From: Paenibacillus sp. FSL H3-0469
GTDB lineage: Bacteria > Bacillota > Bacilli > Paenibacillales > Paenibacillaceae
Direction of reading: 5' to 3'
Length of the DNA stretch: 64,000 nucleotides
Assembly (NCBI RefSeq): GCF_038051945.1
Contig: NZ_CP150302.1
Span: 2,418,001-2,482,000, forward strand
The position numbers were made by a program, and so were the translations under genes. Shown one piece after another: positions 1-8,432 of the stretch. Under the pieces are notes generated by a model. That model did no database searches and had not been told where the DNA came from. It saw nothing but the letters and a program-made list of their open reading frames with translations. The first letter of the stretch is position 1, and each line of letters starts with the position of its first letter.

Positions 1-493
1 CAGTCAAAGCCCAATGGAGGTCGGACAGCCAAGGCTTGCTCCAGTCGCCAAGACCGATCTGCTGCAGGCAATAGTTCAGGATTCCGACCGGCTCGAACGA
101 ATACACATTTTGGAACAACTGGGCTATCGCTACTGAGGTGATGATGGCAGGGGCAAAATATAAGGTTTTGAACAATTCTCTCCCTTTGGTGATGCTGGTC
201 AGCAGGATGGCAACCAGCAAACCGAGCAACACCTGCATGGCTACAATAATGGAGACATAGATCAGATTGTTGCTGAATGCCTTCCAGAAGGTCTTATCTC
301 CGCCGAACATCTTGGTGTAATTGTCAAAGCCGATATAGAGCATATCTGATACTCCGTCCCAGGAGAAGAAACTGAAGTACATCGACCAAAGGATAGGCGC
401 CAGCACGGTGAGTAAATACACCAGTAATGCAGGCAGCAGAAAGACGAGAGCGGCTTTGCGGTTGCGCAGGACTTTATCCATATGCTTGCTCAT
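1..493 (-). CDS. Sugar ABC transporter permease, MalF/UgpB-partner type (partial)
   Basis: This is the N-terminal part of an inner-membrane permease of a carbohydrate ABC importer; the C-terminus lies beyond base 1. Reading minus from the ATG at 493 gives MSKHMDKVLRNRKAALVF, a short basic N-terminus, then a first membrane helix (LLPALLVYLLTVLAPILW) and a second (NLIYVSIIVAMQVLLGLLVA), as in MalF-class subunits. It follows the lipoprotein gene at 564-1913 on the same strand and is probably its partner. The second permease is presumably just outside the window. The family assignment is firm. The substrate, probably a fructoside, is inferred from the neighbouring GH32 gene. Confidence 0.85.
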   Translation of the reverse strand, partial: MSKHMDKVLRNRKAALVFLLPALLVYLLTVLAPILWSMYFSFFSWDGVSDMLYIGFDNYTKMFGGDKTFWKAFSNNLIYVSIIVAMQVLLGLLVAILLTSITKGRELFKTLYFAPAIITSVAIAQLFQNVYSFEPVGILNYCLQQIGLGDWSKPWLSDLHWALT

Positions 494-563
494 TCCCTAA
501 TTTTAGTTTTATTGTACTTACAGCAGCCAACCGGCTTGCGGCCGGCCGCCATGTGTAGTATCG

Positions 564-1913
564 CTATTTGAAGTATTTCGGCGCGTTTTCTTTAATCGCC
601 TGATCCATCAGCTCGGCAAATTCTTCAGGAGTATGCGCTCCCAGAGCCAGAGCATTCAATTCGTTGCCAAGCAGCTCATTCGTGGCCGGATCAAGGCGCG
701 TATCCCACGGGACCGCAAAGACGTTGCCGGATTTGGCGATTTCATCTTGAATCTTGTAGAAGAGCTCCGGCATCCCCTGCTCTTGATCAAGTGAATAATT
801 GAAAGGCGAGAATTGACCTTTCTCCGTATAGGCCTTCGGGTATTGCTCCAGAAGGAACTTGACGAATTCCTTCATCGTATCATCGAAGGTCTCCTTGTTG
901 AAGGCAACGCCAATGCCCGAGTTAATAAAATAATCATTGTCAGCCGTTGTCGCACCTTCCATCATGGGAAGCCGGAAAAATCCGATATTGTCCTTCATTT
1001 CTGCACTTACCTTATCATTTACGAAGTTCATGGTCTCCCACGAACCCATGTAGTACATACCGGCTTTGCCGCTCAGGTACAAATCGCGCGCTGCGGTGTA
1101 ATCCGTTGCAGTGAATCCTTGCTGAAAGTACCCTTTGGTGCCCAGATCATGAACGAACTTAATCCCTTCCATGCCGGCCGGGTCCTTGAAGGATGCTTTG
1201 CCCTGCTTTACATTCTCGATGAAATCATTGCCTGTCATGCGGAACGGTTTGTACGCCAGATACCGGAGAACCGGCCACTTATCCTTGCCGTCGACAGCAA
1301 TCGGCGTAACCCCGCTTTGCTTCAGCTTCTCGGCAACCTCCATGAACTCATCGAACGTCTTCGGCGGCTCCAGGCCAAGATCCTTGAACATCTTGATGTT
1401 GTACCAGAATACCTCGATGCCATATTCCAGCGGGAAAGTATACATGCTGCCGTCTGCGAACTGCTGATATTGCAGAGCCACCGGGCGGAAATCTTTATAT
1501 TTCCCCAGCTCCTCCAGCAGCTTTTTCATATCGACCAGTTTACCTTGCTCCACCAGCTTGGAAGCATAGGCATCCGAATCTGTATCAAACATGGCGGGCA
1601 TCTCATTGCTGGCAATCAAGGTCCGCAGCTTCTGCAGGTAGGACGGACGATCCCCCGTGCCTTCCAGAACCAGCTCGAATTCAGGATGCGTCCGGGAGAA
1701 CTCCTCTGCAATCTCCTTTACAGTAACAGCCGGAGGGCTGTCTACGCCGCGGGCCACGAACCACTTGTATGTTTTCTTGTCCACCTTCTGCGGATTTGCC
1801 GATCCTGTTTCTGAAGCGCCCTTATTCGTATTTGTGCCTCCGCATGCGCTCACCGTCGCCGCCAGGACAACCAGAGATAACGAGAGAGTCAGCCTTTTGA
1901 CATAACGTTTCAT
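564..1913 (-). CDS. ABC sugar-binding lipoprotein (extracellular solute-binding family 1)
   Basis: Membrane-anchored substrate-binding protein of a carbohydrate ABC importer, 449 aa. A basic N-terminus and hydrophobic core end in a lipobox VSAC, giving lipid-modified Cys24 after signal peptidase II cleavage. The rest has the bilobal SBP_bac_1 pattern, including the conserved GKAGMYYMGSWE segment that lines the ligand cleft. AGGAGG lies 8 nt before the ATG at 1913. It sits between the GH32-like gene at 1929 (15 nt gap) and the permease at 493, all minus strand, so the three form one transport-plus-hydrolase operon. The ligand is not determined; fructo-oligosaccharide is inferred from context. 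Confidence 0.9.
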   Translation of the reverse strand: MKRYVKRLTLSLSLVVLAATVSACGGTNTNKGASETGSANPQKVDKKTYKWFVARGVDSPPAVTVKEIAEEFSRTHPEFELVLEGTGDRPSYLQKLRTLIASNEMPAMFDTDSDAYASKLVEQGKLVDMKKLLEELGKYKDFRPVALQYQQFADGSMYTFPLEYGIEVFWYNIKMFKDLGLEPPKTFDEFMEVAEKLKQSGVTPIAVDGKDKWPVLRYLAYKPFRMTGNDFIENVKQGKASFKDPAGMEGIKFVHDLGTKGYFQQGFTATDYTAARDLYLSGKAGMYYMGSWETMNFVNDKVSAEMKDNIGFFRLPMMEGATTADNDYFINSGIGVAFNKETFDDTMKEFVKFLLEQYPKAYTEKGQFSPFNYSLDQEQGMPELFYKIQDEIAKSGNVFAVPWDTRLDPATNELLGNELNALALGAHTPEEFAELMDQAIKENAPKYFK

Positions 1914-1928
1914 TTATAAGACCTCCTG

Positions 1929-3389
1929 TTAGTTGGGAACCGCAAGGGATGCCTGTTCAAAATTCGCCCGGCCTTCCTGAACAAAACAGCCCCAGTTGCC
2001 GGTTTTTAAATTATACAAACGTGTAGTCATTGCGACCTGATCGGCCAAGTATACGACGCAAACCGAATTCTCCACAACGATCTCGATATTATAATTCGTA
2101 TCGGCATGTAATTCTACCGGCACCTCCAGCTCCACCGCATGCGGGTGGTCTCCTTTGATATGCCACTGCATCTCCCCTTCGATCCGGCGGGGCCACATGT
2201 CGAACACCAGTCGGTTATGAATAGGCTCAAGGCGAATATAATAGGCGTCGTTGTTGTCCTCGCTTGCCCGAAGCATAATCCCGCAGCTTCTGGTTCCTTC
2301 GGTGAAGGATAACCGGGCTGAAATTTTGCAGGTTTCCGGCATGGAACCGGCAGATATGCAAGAGAAGGTCTCGTCCGCCGCCGCCGCTATCCCTCCCTCT
2401 GACTCCTTCCACTCCCCAAGCCGGGAACCCCACACGGCAGCCTGTTCCTTGGCAAAATGACGGGAGACCGTCTCCGGGATACGCACCGTTAAGGTTCCAT
2501 CCTGTTCCTGAACGAGTTCATGCACGACCAGATTCCCGGCCCATTGCCAATCCCCGTAATCATCCCCGTTTTCCTTGCTTGGGTCCCAGCCAAAGGCATA
2601 GCGCTTGTTTCCGTCACTCCATGTTTTGGCGGCATAGAACGCTCTGGCGTCAAACGCATCGTTTCTCGGCGCCGTCCAAGGTCCGCTTAAAGATTTACTC
2701 ATGCGGTAATGGGTGACAAACCGCTCCGAGAACGTGGAGTAGACCAGATACCACCATTCCCCGATTTGGAATAAGTCCGGGCATTCGTGGGTCACGTACA
2801 TGTTCGGATTCCAGAACGGTTCGCGGATTTCCCATTGCCTCAGATCCTTCGAAGCACAGAGTCCGATGCTTCCCCGGCGCCGGGAAGGACCTTCTTTGTT
2901 CCTGGCGGCGAGAAGCATCCAGTACTCCCCCGCCTCTTCGTTCCAGAATACAAAGGGATCGCGCCAGTCATGCCTTTCATATTGAATTCCGTCGGAATAG
3001 AAGGTATCCTCGGGAATTTTCCGCCACTGCTCCATATCCGTGCTCACGGCGTGCATGACGCATTGGAGCGGCACTCCGTTCTCTACGAATTCCGGATTCG
3101 GATTGAGGCCGGTGTAGAACAGATGATATTCTCCCTGGGCTTCGATGATCGAGCCGGTGTAACAGTTGAGATCCTGCTCGCTCACACTTCCATGCTTCAG
3201 CATTTCGCCCATTTCTTCGTAGTGTACGAAATCGCTTGTGCGGAGCTCGAACCAGGAAGTTCCCTCTCCGTGAACACTCTTATTCTCCCTCCAGTCATGA
3301 AGATAGAACAAACGGAATGTACCGTCTTTATAGTAGGGAATGAGGTCTCCCACCCAGGCTCCTGCCGGCCTGTAGAACAAATTCGACAA
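1929..3389 (-). CDS. GH32-like five-bladed beta-propeller glycosidase (beta-fructosidase superfamily), divergent
   Basis: About 486 aa, no signal peptide, so cytoplasmic. The three GH32 catalytic landmarks are recognisable but altered: GDLIP replaces the WMNDPNG nucleophile motif (Asp near residue 15), WRDPF carries the transition-state Asp (about 144), and HECPD carries the acid/base Glu (about 202). A C-terminal beta-sandwich follows. The +1 neighbourhood of the nucleophile differs from classic invertases, so linkage specificity may differ. I prefer the TTG at 3389 because GGGG lies 9 nt upstream; another TTG at 3398 is possible. A cre-like site at 3437-3449 suggests catabolite control. It is the first gene of an operon with the binding protein and permease. 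Confidence 0.8.
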   Translation of the reverse strand: MSNLFYRPAGAWVGDLIPYYKDGTFRLFYLHDWRENKSVHGEGTSWFELRTSDFVHYEEMGEMLKHGSVSEQDLNCYTGSIIEAQGEYHLFYTGLNPNPEFVENGVPLQCVMHAVSTDMEQWRKIPEDTFYSDGIQYERHDWRDPFVFWNEEAGEYWMLLAARNKEGPSRRRGSIGLCASKDLRQWEIREPFWNPNMYVTHECPDLFQIGEWWYLVYSTFSERFVTHYRMSKSLSGPWTAPRNDAFDARAFYAAKTWSDGNKRYAFGWDPSKENGDDYGDWQWAGNLVVHELVQEQDGTLTVRIPETVSRHFAKEQAAVWGSRLGEWKESEGGIAAAADETFSCISAGSMPETCKISARLSFTEGTRSCGIMLRASEDNNDAYYIRLEPIHNRLVFDMWPRRIEGEMQWHIKGDHPHAVELEVPVELHADTNYNIEIVVENSVCVVYLADQVAMTTRLYNLKTGNWGCFVQEGRANFEQASLAVPN

Positions 3390-3436
3390 TGTTTGCAACC
3401 CCTTTCTTTTAACGTGCCTTGAGTATATAACATTAA

Positions 3437-3449
3437 GAAAGCGCTCTAT
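3437..3449. promoter_or_regulatory. Candidate cre (CcpA) operator
   Basis: AGAAAGCGCTCTA contains the GAAAGCGCT core of the Bacillus cre consensus, about 50 nt upstream of the GH32-like start. Its outer positions deviate from consensus. This is inferred from motif similarity and from the sugar-catabolic context only. Confidence 0.35.
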
Positions 3450-3499
3450 ATTCCAAGTTCTTTATCCTGTGTTCAATATTTTTGGCTTTTAATATCAAG

Positions 3500-3541
3500 G
3501 GGCTGTCCCAAAAGCCATGAACTGGCTGCTTGGGACAGCCC
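3500..3541. repeat. Inverted repeat GGGCTGTCCCAA / TTGGGACAGCCC
   Basis: A perfect 12-bp inverted repeat with an 18-nt loop, followed by TTTATTTT on the plus strand. It could act as a plus-strand terminator. The same motif commonly borders IS-derived debris in Paenibacillus, and here it sits next to an IS1182-type remnant, so it may instead be an element end. Confidence 0.6.
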
Positions 3542-3576
3542 TTTATTTTGGAGTAAGATCAACGTGAGCACTTGGG

Positions 3577-3711
3577 TGGACGCTCCGCGAACGGACCGTT
3601 GTTCCAATCGCTGTTGTCCCCAGATTTTATTGATTCTCCTTAGCGGTGAAAATCCGGGGACAAAGGCGACCGCTGCCGCTTTTCCACAATCGTTCCGTCC
3701 TCTCCGCTGTT
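3577..3711. repeat. Interspersed palindromic repeat, copy 1
   Basis: A long imperfect palindrome. The inner arms are TTGTCCCCAGATTTT and AAAATCCGGGGACAA around a TTAGCGG centre, with outer arms rich in GGACG/CGTCC. The inner core matches the repeat beside the pyr promoter at about 47155-47222 (GCTGTTGTC..CCAGATT ... AGCGG ... AAATCCGG.GACAAA). The two copies therefore belong to one dispersed non-coding repeat family. Confidence 0.75.
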
Positions 3712-3814
3712 TAAGCCGGATACGGAAACACTTTTTTCAACAAACACAAAAAAAGAAATCACCTTTTTGGTAAAATGGAGGTACCACCCAACCCTTTCAA
3801 AAGGAGCGATTTCT

Positions 3815-3949
3815 TTGTACATTCAATAGTCCATGGACCCACTTTGCTTGCCAATGGATCTGGAAGAAGATATCCCGGAAACCGGCGGCGGCCGTGACAG
3901 CTATCACCCAAAAATGTTCACCAAAGTTATCGTGTGCAACAATAAATTC
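3815..3949 (+). pseudogene. IS1182-family transposase remnant (internally deleted)
   Basis: Reading from TTG 3815, with AAAAGGAG 9 nt upstream, gives LYIQ-stop-SMDPLCLPMDLEEDIPE. This matches my recollection of the IS1182-family N-terminus (MYIQYSMDQLCLPMDLEEDIP) with one stop codon. It then continues in the same frame into GGGRDSYHPKMFTKVI, a segment found further inside the same transposase. About 25 codons are therefore missing, and the reading frame closes shortly afterwards. It is a dead fragment with no transposase function. The ribosome site and upstream flank are preserved. Confidence 0.75.
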
Positions 3950-3964
3950 TTATATTTATAAAAA

Positions 3965-4002
3965 AACCTCCGTCTGCCATCACAAAGTGGCAAACGGAGG
4001 TT
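3965..4002 (-). terminator. Rho-independent terminator of the GH172/GH32 operon
   Basis: The stem AACCTCCGT-C-TGCCA pairs with TGGCA-A-ACGGAGGTT around an 8-nt loop. On the minus strand it is followed by TTTTTTATAAAT. It lies 17 nt after the stop of the GH32-like gene ending at 4019. Confidence 0.9.
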
Positions 4003-4018
4003 CTTTTGAATTAATAGT

Positions 4019-5455
4019 TTAAAGTGTTGCCTCAACATTTCCTCTGATCTCAACATTTGTAAAGACCGCTTCACCGTTCTCGATGAACAGGCCGGCTCCC
4101 CCTGTAGGGAAATCATAGGCTCTGGCGGCCAGTGCAACATCGTTGGCATAGGCGACAATGATGTTGCCGCTGATGATCACCTTGATCCGGACCGGCTCCC
4201 CTGCCTTGAGGGAGATTGGACGTTCTTCGATGTAATGATAATCATCGTGGAATTTGTTCGAACGATCGAACAGGAGTCTCCCCCTCTCAGGCTCTATACG
4301 AACCTGGCACCATTGTTCCAGCTTGTCTCCACCCGTGTGCAGCATCCAGCCAAAGGCACCGGTTCCCGGCTCCCAGTCTACATCCGCCTGAAGCAGAGCA
4401 TGCTCCGGAAGCTGCACGAGCTCCTGCCAACCAAAACCATAACGCTCAATACCCGTGATGCTGGTTGTCCCGCTCCATTCACCCAGATGGACCTCGGGGT
4501 TAAGCACAAGCGGGCGGTCGAAGGACTGCTCCACCGCCGGGACCGGCATCACGCCAAGCGTCCCATCCGGGCGCTGCACCAGCTCATGAACCAGTACACT
4601 GCCTCCCCATTGATACTTGGCATTGTCATCCATGTTCATCCGGATGCCCTGCCAGCCCACCAGATAATGGCGTTCCCCGTCGGTTACGGTCTTAGCTGCA
4701 TAGAACGCCCGTCCGTCAAACATATCATCGAAGCTTGGCGTGATCCATGGCCCATCGGGGCTGTCAGCCATCCGGTAACGGGTCTCCCACCAGCGGGTCA
4801 GGTTGGAGAAGATCATATACCATTTATCGCCGATCTTGAAGAAGTCGTGACATTCCTGGGAGTCGAACATGCGAGGGGCGTACAGCTTCTTGCTGTGCGT
4901 CCATTCGTTCAAATCCGGAGAAGTCATGATATGGGTACAGCTGCTCCGGTGGAGCAGTTCATCCTTCTCGGTCGCTGTTACGGCCAGCCAATAGCAGCCC
5001 GCTTCTTCATTCCAAAAGGCATGCGGGTCACGCCAGTGCAAATTGCCGTAATGCTCCACATCCGGTGTCACAAAAAAGTCAGGATCAAAGGTCCAGCTTC
5101 TGAGATCTGTGCTCGTTGCCCGCATCAGCACCTGCTCGAATTTCCCTTCAATATCCTTATGCCCCTCATTAAATGCCGAGAAATAGAAATGGAAGACGCC
5201 GTCACGGTGGATGACGCTGCCGGTGCCGATATGCCAGTGCTGATCTTCGGGACTGCCGCAAATGAGTGCGGGCTCCGGGTCGGTGTAGCTTACGAAATCC
5301 TTCGTGGTGGTATAATAAATACAGAATTTATATAAATAGAACAGGTAGTAAACACCCTCATGGTAAAATGGCATAAAGTCCCCGCATACGTCAGTACCAG
5401 GCATCGGTGCCCGTTCCTTTTCCGGCATAAAGAAAATATGTCTGCTGCCCTTCAT
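4019..5455 (-). CDS. GH32-like beta-fructosidase superfamily protein, second divergent paralogue
   Basis: 478 aa, cytoplasmic (no signal peptide). The propeller landmarks are CGDFMP (nucleophile Asp26), HWRDPHAF (Asp143) and QECHDF (acid/base Glu201), followed by a C-terminal beta-sandwich. Like the protein at 1929-3389, it has GDxxP instead of NDPNG, so the two belong to one subgroup distinct from invertase/levanase. GGAGG lies 8 nt before the ATG at 5455. It is the last gene of the operon that starts with the sensor kinase at 12772 and is followed by a strong terminator. The role is probably to hydrolyse an imported fructoside; exact linkage unknown. Confidence 0.82.
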   Translation of the reverse strand: MKGSRHIFFMPEKERAPMPGTDVCGDFMPFYHEGVYYLFYLYKFCIYYTTTKDFVSYTDPEPALICGSPEDQHWHIGTGSVIHRDGVFHFYFSAFNEGHKDIEGKFEQVLMRATSTDLRSWTFDPDFFVTPDVEHYGNLHWRDPHAFWNEEAGCYWLAVTATEKDELLHRSSCTHIMTSPDLNEWTHSKKLYAPRMFDSQECHDFFKIGDKWYMIFSNLTRWWETRYRMADSPDGPWITPSFDDMFDGRAFYAAKTVTDGERHYLVGWQGIRMNMDDNAKYQWGGSVLVHELVQRPDGTLGVMPVPAVEQSFDRPLVLNPEVHLGEWSGTTSITGIERYGFGWQELVQLPEHALLQADVDWEPGTGAFGWMLHTGGDKLEQWCQVRIEPERGRLLFDRSNKFHDDYHYIEERPISLKAGEPVRIKVIISGNIIVAYANDVALAARAYDFPTGGAGLFIENGEAVFTNVEIRGNVEATL

Positions 5456-5502
5456 TAAAAATTCCTCCTCGGGAAATATTGAATAATGAATTCTCTCACC
5501 TG

Positions 5503-6669
5503 CTAGAAGCCCTGATAAAATTTGCGTGCGCTCTCCTTCTCGGACAGCGGAAGCCGGAGATTCACCGGCAGCATTTCTGGAAATGCCTTATGCGGCTCAC
5601 GTTGATACCAGTAAGCGACCGAAGAATAGTCATTGGATTGACTATTGCCGTGGCCATGCTCAATGCTGAAGCGCAAGGACTTGCTGAATATAATCGGGTC
5701 CAATAGATGGAAGCGGTACATGGTCCATTTACCGGAATAATCCTTAAAGGGAATCGTTGCCTTAGAGCGCCATGCAGGTCCATAGCCCCGAAGCGGTGCC
5801 GCTAGTGAGATCCCGTGATACGGGGAATCATATTTCCCCGAGGGGTATCCCCAGGCCGCACAGAAATAATCCTCCGTACCCGTGCCATGCAGCGTCGGCG
5901 GCCACTGGTCTCCGTCGATGAAGAACATATCGTCGCCTTCCCCCGGCCAGCTGAAGCCAGGAATCGGGTCGATATGGTCTATGCTCAGATTACAGCCAAC
6001 GTAGTGACCTTCTCCTTCTGCATCCAGGATGCAGTAATTCTCGGTTCCCGACAGATTTTTGGCCGCATTCACCTGATTCTCGCTCCACCACGGATCGGTT
6101 TGCAGATCATGCGCCGGACGCAGCGCCGCAAGGTCCATGTTGCCCGCCGTTGGATTCTCGCGTCTCCACTGGGCATGGAAATAAAAGCAATCATCGCTTA
6201 CAGCCATTTCTGTATAATCGATATAGTAATACAACACGATATCCTGCTCGCATTCATTCACGATATCAATGACCGCCTCTTTGCGGTAGGGCATCTGAAA
6301 GAAACTGTTCATCGCCGCTTTGGTCTCTATCTCATGCTGCGAAGTAATCATATTCAGAGGCTGAGACACAAAATGGCTGGCTACTCCGTGTCCGACTCCG
6401 AAAAAATCACCGATCGGGCAATCGACACTCGGCGAGGCTTCCCCATCCCAAAACATGCGCAGACGCATTTTTCGGAATACATACTGCTCTTCAGAAGCGA
6501 TTGTGATCCAAATGTGACGGATGATTCCTGATCCCTTAATTTGACCGATAGATAAGGAGGCACCTGCCTTGACCGTGACATTATCCCGGTTCCCTCCGGT
6601 TTGGTCCCAGCTCGATTGCCGTCTGCTTTTGCCGGGCTGTTTATGAATCAGATCGTATAGTTCACTCAT
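5503..6669 (-). CDS. GH172 (DUF2961) family glycoside hydrolase
   Basis: 388 aa, no signal peptide, full DUF2961 length. Conserved stretches include GSGIIRHIWITI near the N-terminus, FFGVGHG, and HGTGTEDYF (Glu266) followed by GYPSGKYDSPYHGISL, the hallmark of the family. Characterised GH172 enzymes include a bifidobacterial alpha-D-fructofuranosidase / difructose dianhydride I synthase-hydrolase and D-arabinofuranosidases. The gene lies between two ABC permease genes and a GH32-like gene in a fructoside locus. That favours action on alpha-fructofuranosyl linkages or difructose anhydrides, but this is inference from context. Confidence 0.85.
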   Translation of the reverse strand: MSELYDLIHKQPGKSRRQSSWDQTGGNRDNVTVKAGASLSIGQIKGSGIIRHIWITIASEEQYVFRKMRLRMFWDGEASPSVDCPIGDFFGVGHGVASHFVSQPLNMITSQHEIETKAAMNSFFQMPYRKEAVIDIVNECEQDIVLYYYIDYTEMAVSDDCFYFHAQWRRENPTAGNMDLAALRPAHDLQTDPWWSENQVNAAKNLSGTENYCILDAEGEGHYVGCNLSIDHIDPIPGFSWPGEGDDMFFIDGDQWPPTLHGTGTEDYFCAAWGYPSGKYDSPYHGISLAAPLRGYGPAWRSKATIPFKDYSGKWTMYRFHLLDPIIFSKSLRFSIEHGHGNSQSNDYSSVAYWYQREPHKAFPEMLPVNLRLPLSEKESARKFYQGF

Positions 6670-6703
6670 CTCTTTATAATCTCCCTTCAGATCCGGGCCT
6701 GCA

Positions 6704-7522
6704 CTATTTGACAGCGCCGCTTACGATCCCGTTAATAATGTATTTTTGCAGGCCGGAATATACAAGCAATATCGGCAGCATAACCAGCAGATAGGACGCG
6801 AATGCCAGGCTGAAATCCGTTGAATATTGTGTCTGGAATACATATTGCAGCAAAGGCAGCGTATATTCGCCCGGATCGGACAGCATAACCAGCGGCAGCA
6901 GGAAATCATTCCAGATCCAGATCGTATTCAGAATGATCAGCGTGGCCGTCATCGGCTTCAGCAGCGGGAAAATGATTTTCCAGAACAGCCTGAACGGCCC
7001 GTATCCATCCACCTGAGCCGCTTCTTCCAGCTCCTTCGGAATTGACTTTAGATAACCAGTGTAGAGAAAGACGCTTTGGAACAGGCTGTAAGTCGTATAG
7101 AGCAATATAACACCGTATTTATTCAGTAGCCCCACCGCGCTGATCTGCTTCAACAGAGGCAGCATAAGCACCTGAAACGGAACGAACATTCCGCTGATGA
7201 AGAAGTAGTACAGAAAGCGGGAAGACTTGGAACGGCTTCGGGAAATGCCATAGGCAGTGCTCGCCCCGAACAAAATGATCAGGAACAGGGAGATGACTGT
7301 TATGAAGGTCGAATTCAGCAATCCCTCGAAATATCGTCCAAGCTCAATGGCCTGTTTGAAATTCCCAAAGTATATTTCTTTGGGAAAAGTCATAATATTG
7401 CCGCCCTCCCCAGACTTCTTCAGTGCAACGGTAACAGTCAGATAGAGCGGAAACAGCATCAGTGCAGCCCCAAGCCATACCAGAAGCTGTATAGCCCAAT
7501 TTGCATAACGGTTCGACTTCAT
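6704..7522 (-). CDS. Sugar ABC transporter permease, MalG type
   Basis: 272 aa integral membrane subunit with about six helices. The cytoplasmic EAA loop reads EELEEAAQVDGYGPFRLFWKIIFPLLKP, the contact site for the ATPase. Its ATG shares a base with the stop codon of the upstream permease (TAATG), so the two are translationally coupled. It forms the importer with the proteins at 7522-8400 and 8433-9686. No ATP-binding subunit is encoded here; family importers often share a multitask MsmX-type ATPase encoded elsewhere. Confidence 0.92.
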   Translation of the reverse strand: MKSNRYANWAIQLLVWLGAALMLFPLYLTVTVALKKSGEGGNIMTFPKEIYFGNFKQAIELGRYFEGLLNSTFITVISLFLIILFGASTAYGISRSRSKSSRFLYYFFISGMFVPFQVLMLPLLKQISAVGLLNKYGVILLYTTYSLFQSVFLYTGYLKSIPKELEEAAQVDGYGPFRLFWKIIFPLLKPMTATLIILNTIWIWNDFLLPLVMLSDPGEYTLPLLQYVFQTQYSTDFSLAFASYLLVMLPILLVYSGLQKYIINGIVSGAVK

Positions 7523-8400
7523 TACAGCTGCACCTCCTTCCGCCGCAACAGCACAACTTGCAGCAAAGCGGTCAGGAGAATAATGATAAACAGCAGAATC
7601 GAAGAGGCCAGCCCATAGGCATAGCGGTTATTTAGAATTCCGACGTTATAGATCAGCATCGTTACGGACTCGGTACTGAAGCCTGGTCCGCCACCGGTCA
7701 GGGCAACGAGCAAATCGTACACCATCAGGTTATTCTTCATGGCCAGGACAAAACATATCGTAATGGAGGGCATGATCAACGGAAGCGTAATTTTCGCAAA
7801 TTCATTGAACCGGTTTGCCCCGTCGATGCTTGCCGCCTCATACAGATCTGTAGGAATGGTCTGCAGTCCTGCCAGGTAAATCACAAGCAGCAGAGGAGCT
7901 GACTGCCATACCGTAACTAACGCAACTGCCCAGAATACTAAGTCAGAGTCGGATAGCAAATTACTTTGCAAAAAACTGATATGAAGAGAATTTCCTAGTA
8001 AAGGAATCACTTTGCCGAAGATTTCCCGCCAAATATACCCGATAATTAAGAGGCCCAGAACAGATGGTAAAAAATAAATCGAACGGAGCATATTTCTGAA
8101 CCGCATCTTGCGATTGAGCGCGAGGGCCGCGGCCAGAGCCACTACATTGGCTATGACCGCGCACACCAGCGCATACTTAAAAGTGAATAATAGTGTATTT
8201 AGAATTCGGGCATCCGTCAGCAATGATACATAATTGTCCAACCCGATGAAGTCAAAGCTTCTCGCCACTCCGTTCCAGTCCGTAAGACTGTAAACAAATC
8301 CAGATATCAGCGGGTACGTATGAAAGACAATCAGCAACAGCAACCCGGGCAGTATAAACCCGGCATTTATCCAGGAGGCACGCCCACCTTTCTGTCGCAT
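7522..8400 (-). CDS. Sugar ABC transporter permease, MalF/UgpA type
   Basis: 292 aa with about six membrane helices. The EAA loop reads LYEAASIDGANRFNEFAKITLPLI. An AAAGGG ribosome site precedes the ATG at 8400. It is the partner of the MalG-type subunit, whose start overlaps its stop codon, and of the binding protein encoded 33 nt upstream. Together they import an oligosaccharide into the cytoplasm, where the downstream GH172 and GH32-like enzymes would act. Confidence 0.92.
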   Translation of the reverse strand: MRQKGGRASWINAGFILPGLLLLIVFHTYPLISGFVYSLTDWNGVARSFDFIGLDNYVSLLTDARILNTLLFTFKYALVCAVIANVVALAAALALNRKMRFRNMLRSIYFLPSVLGLLIIGYIWREIFGKVIPLLGNSLHISFLQSNLLSDSDLVFWAVALVTVWQSAPLLLVIYLAGLQTIPTDLYEAASIDGANRFNEFAKITLPLIMPSITICFVLAMKNNLMVYDLLVALTGGGPGFSTESVTMLIYNVGILNNRYAYGLASSILLFIIILLTALLQVVLLRRKEVQL

Positions 8401-8432
8401 GTGTCAACACCCTTTCTCTATCTATAATTTCT

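Noticed and set aside
813..1814. 333-codon plus-strand ORF
   Set aside because: Antiparallel shadow of the binding-lipoprotein gene; no family features.
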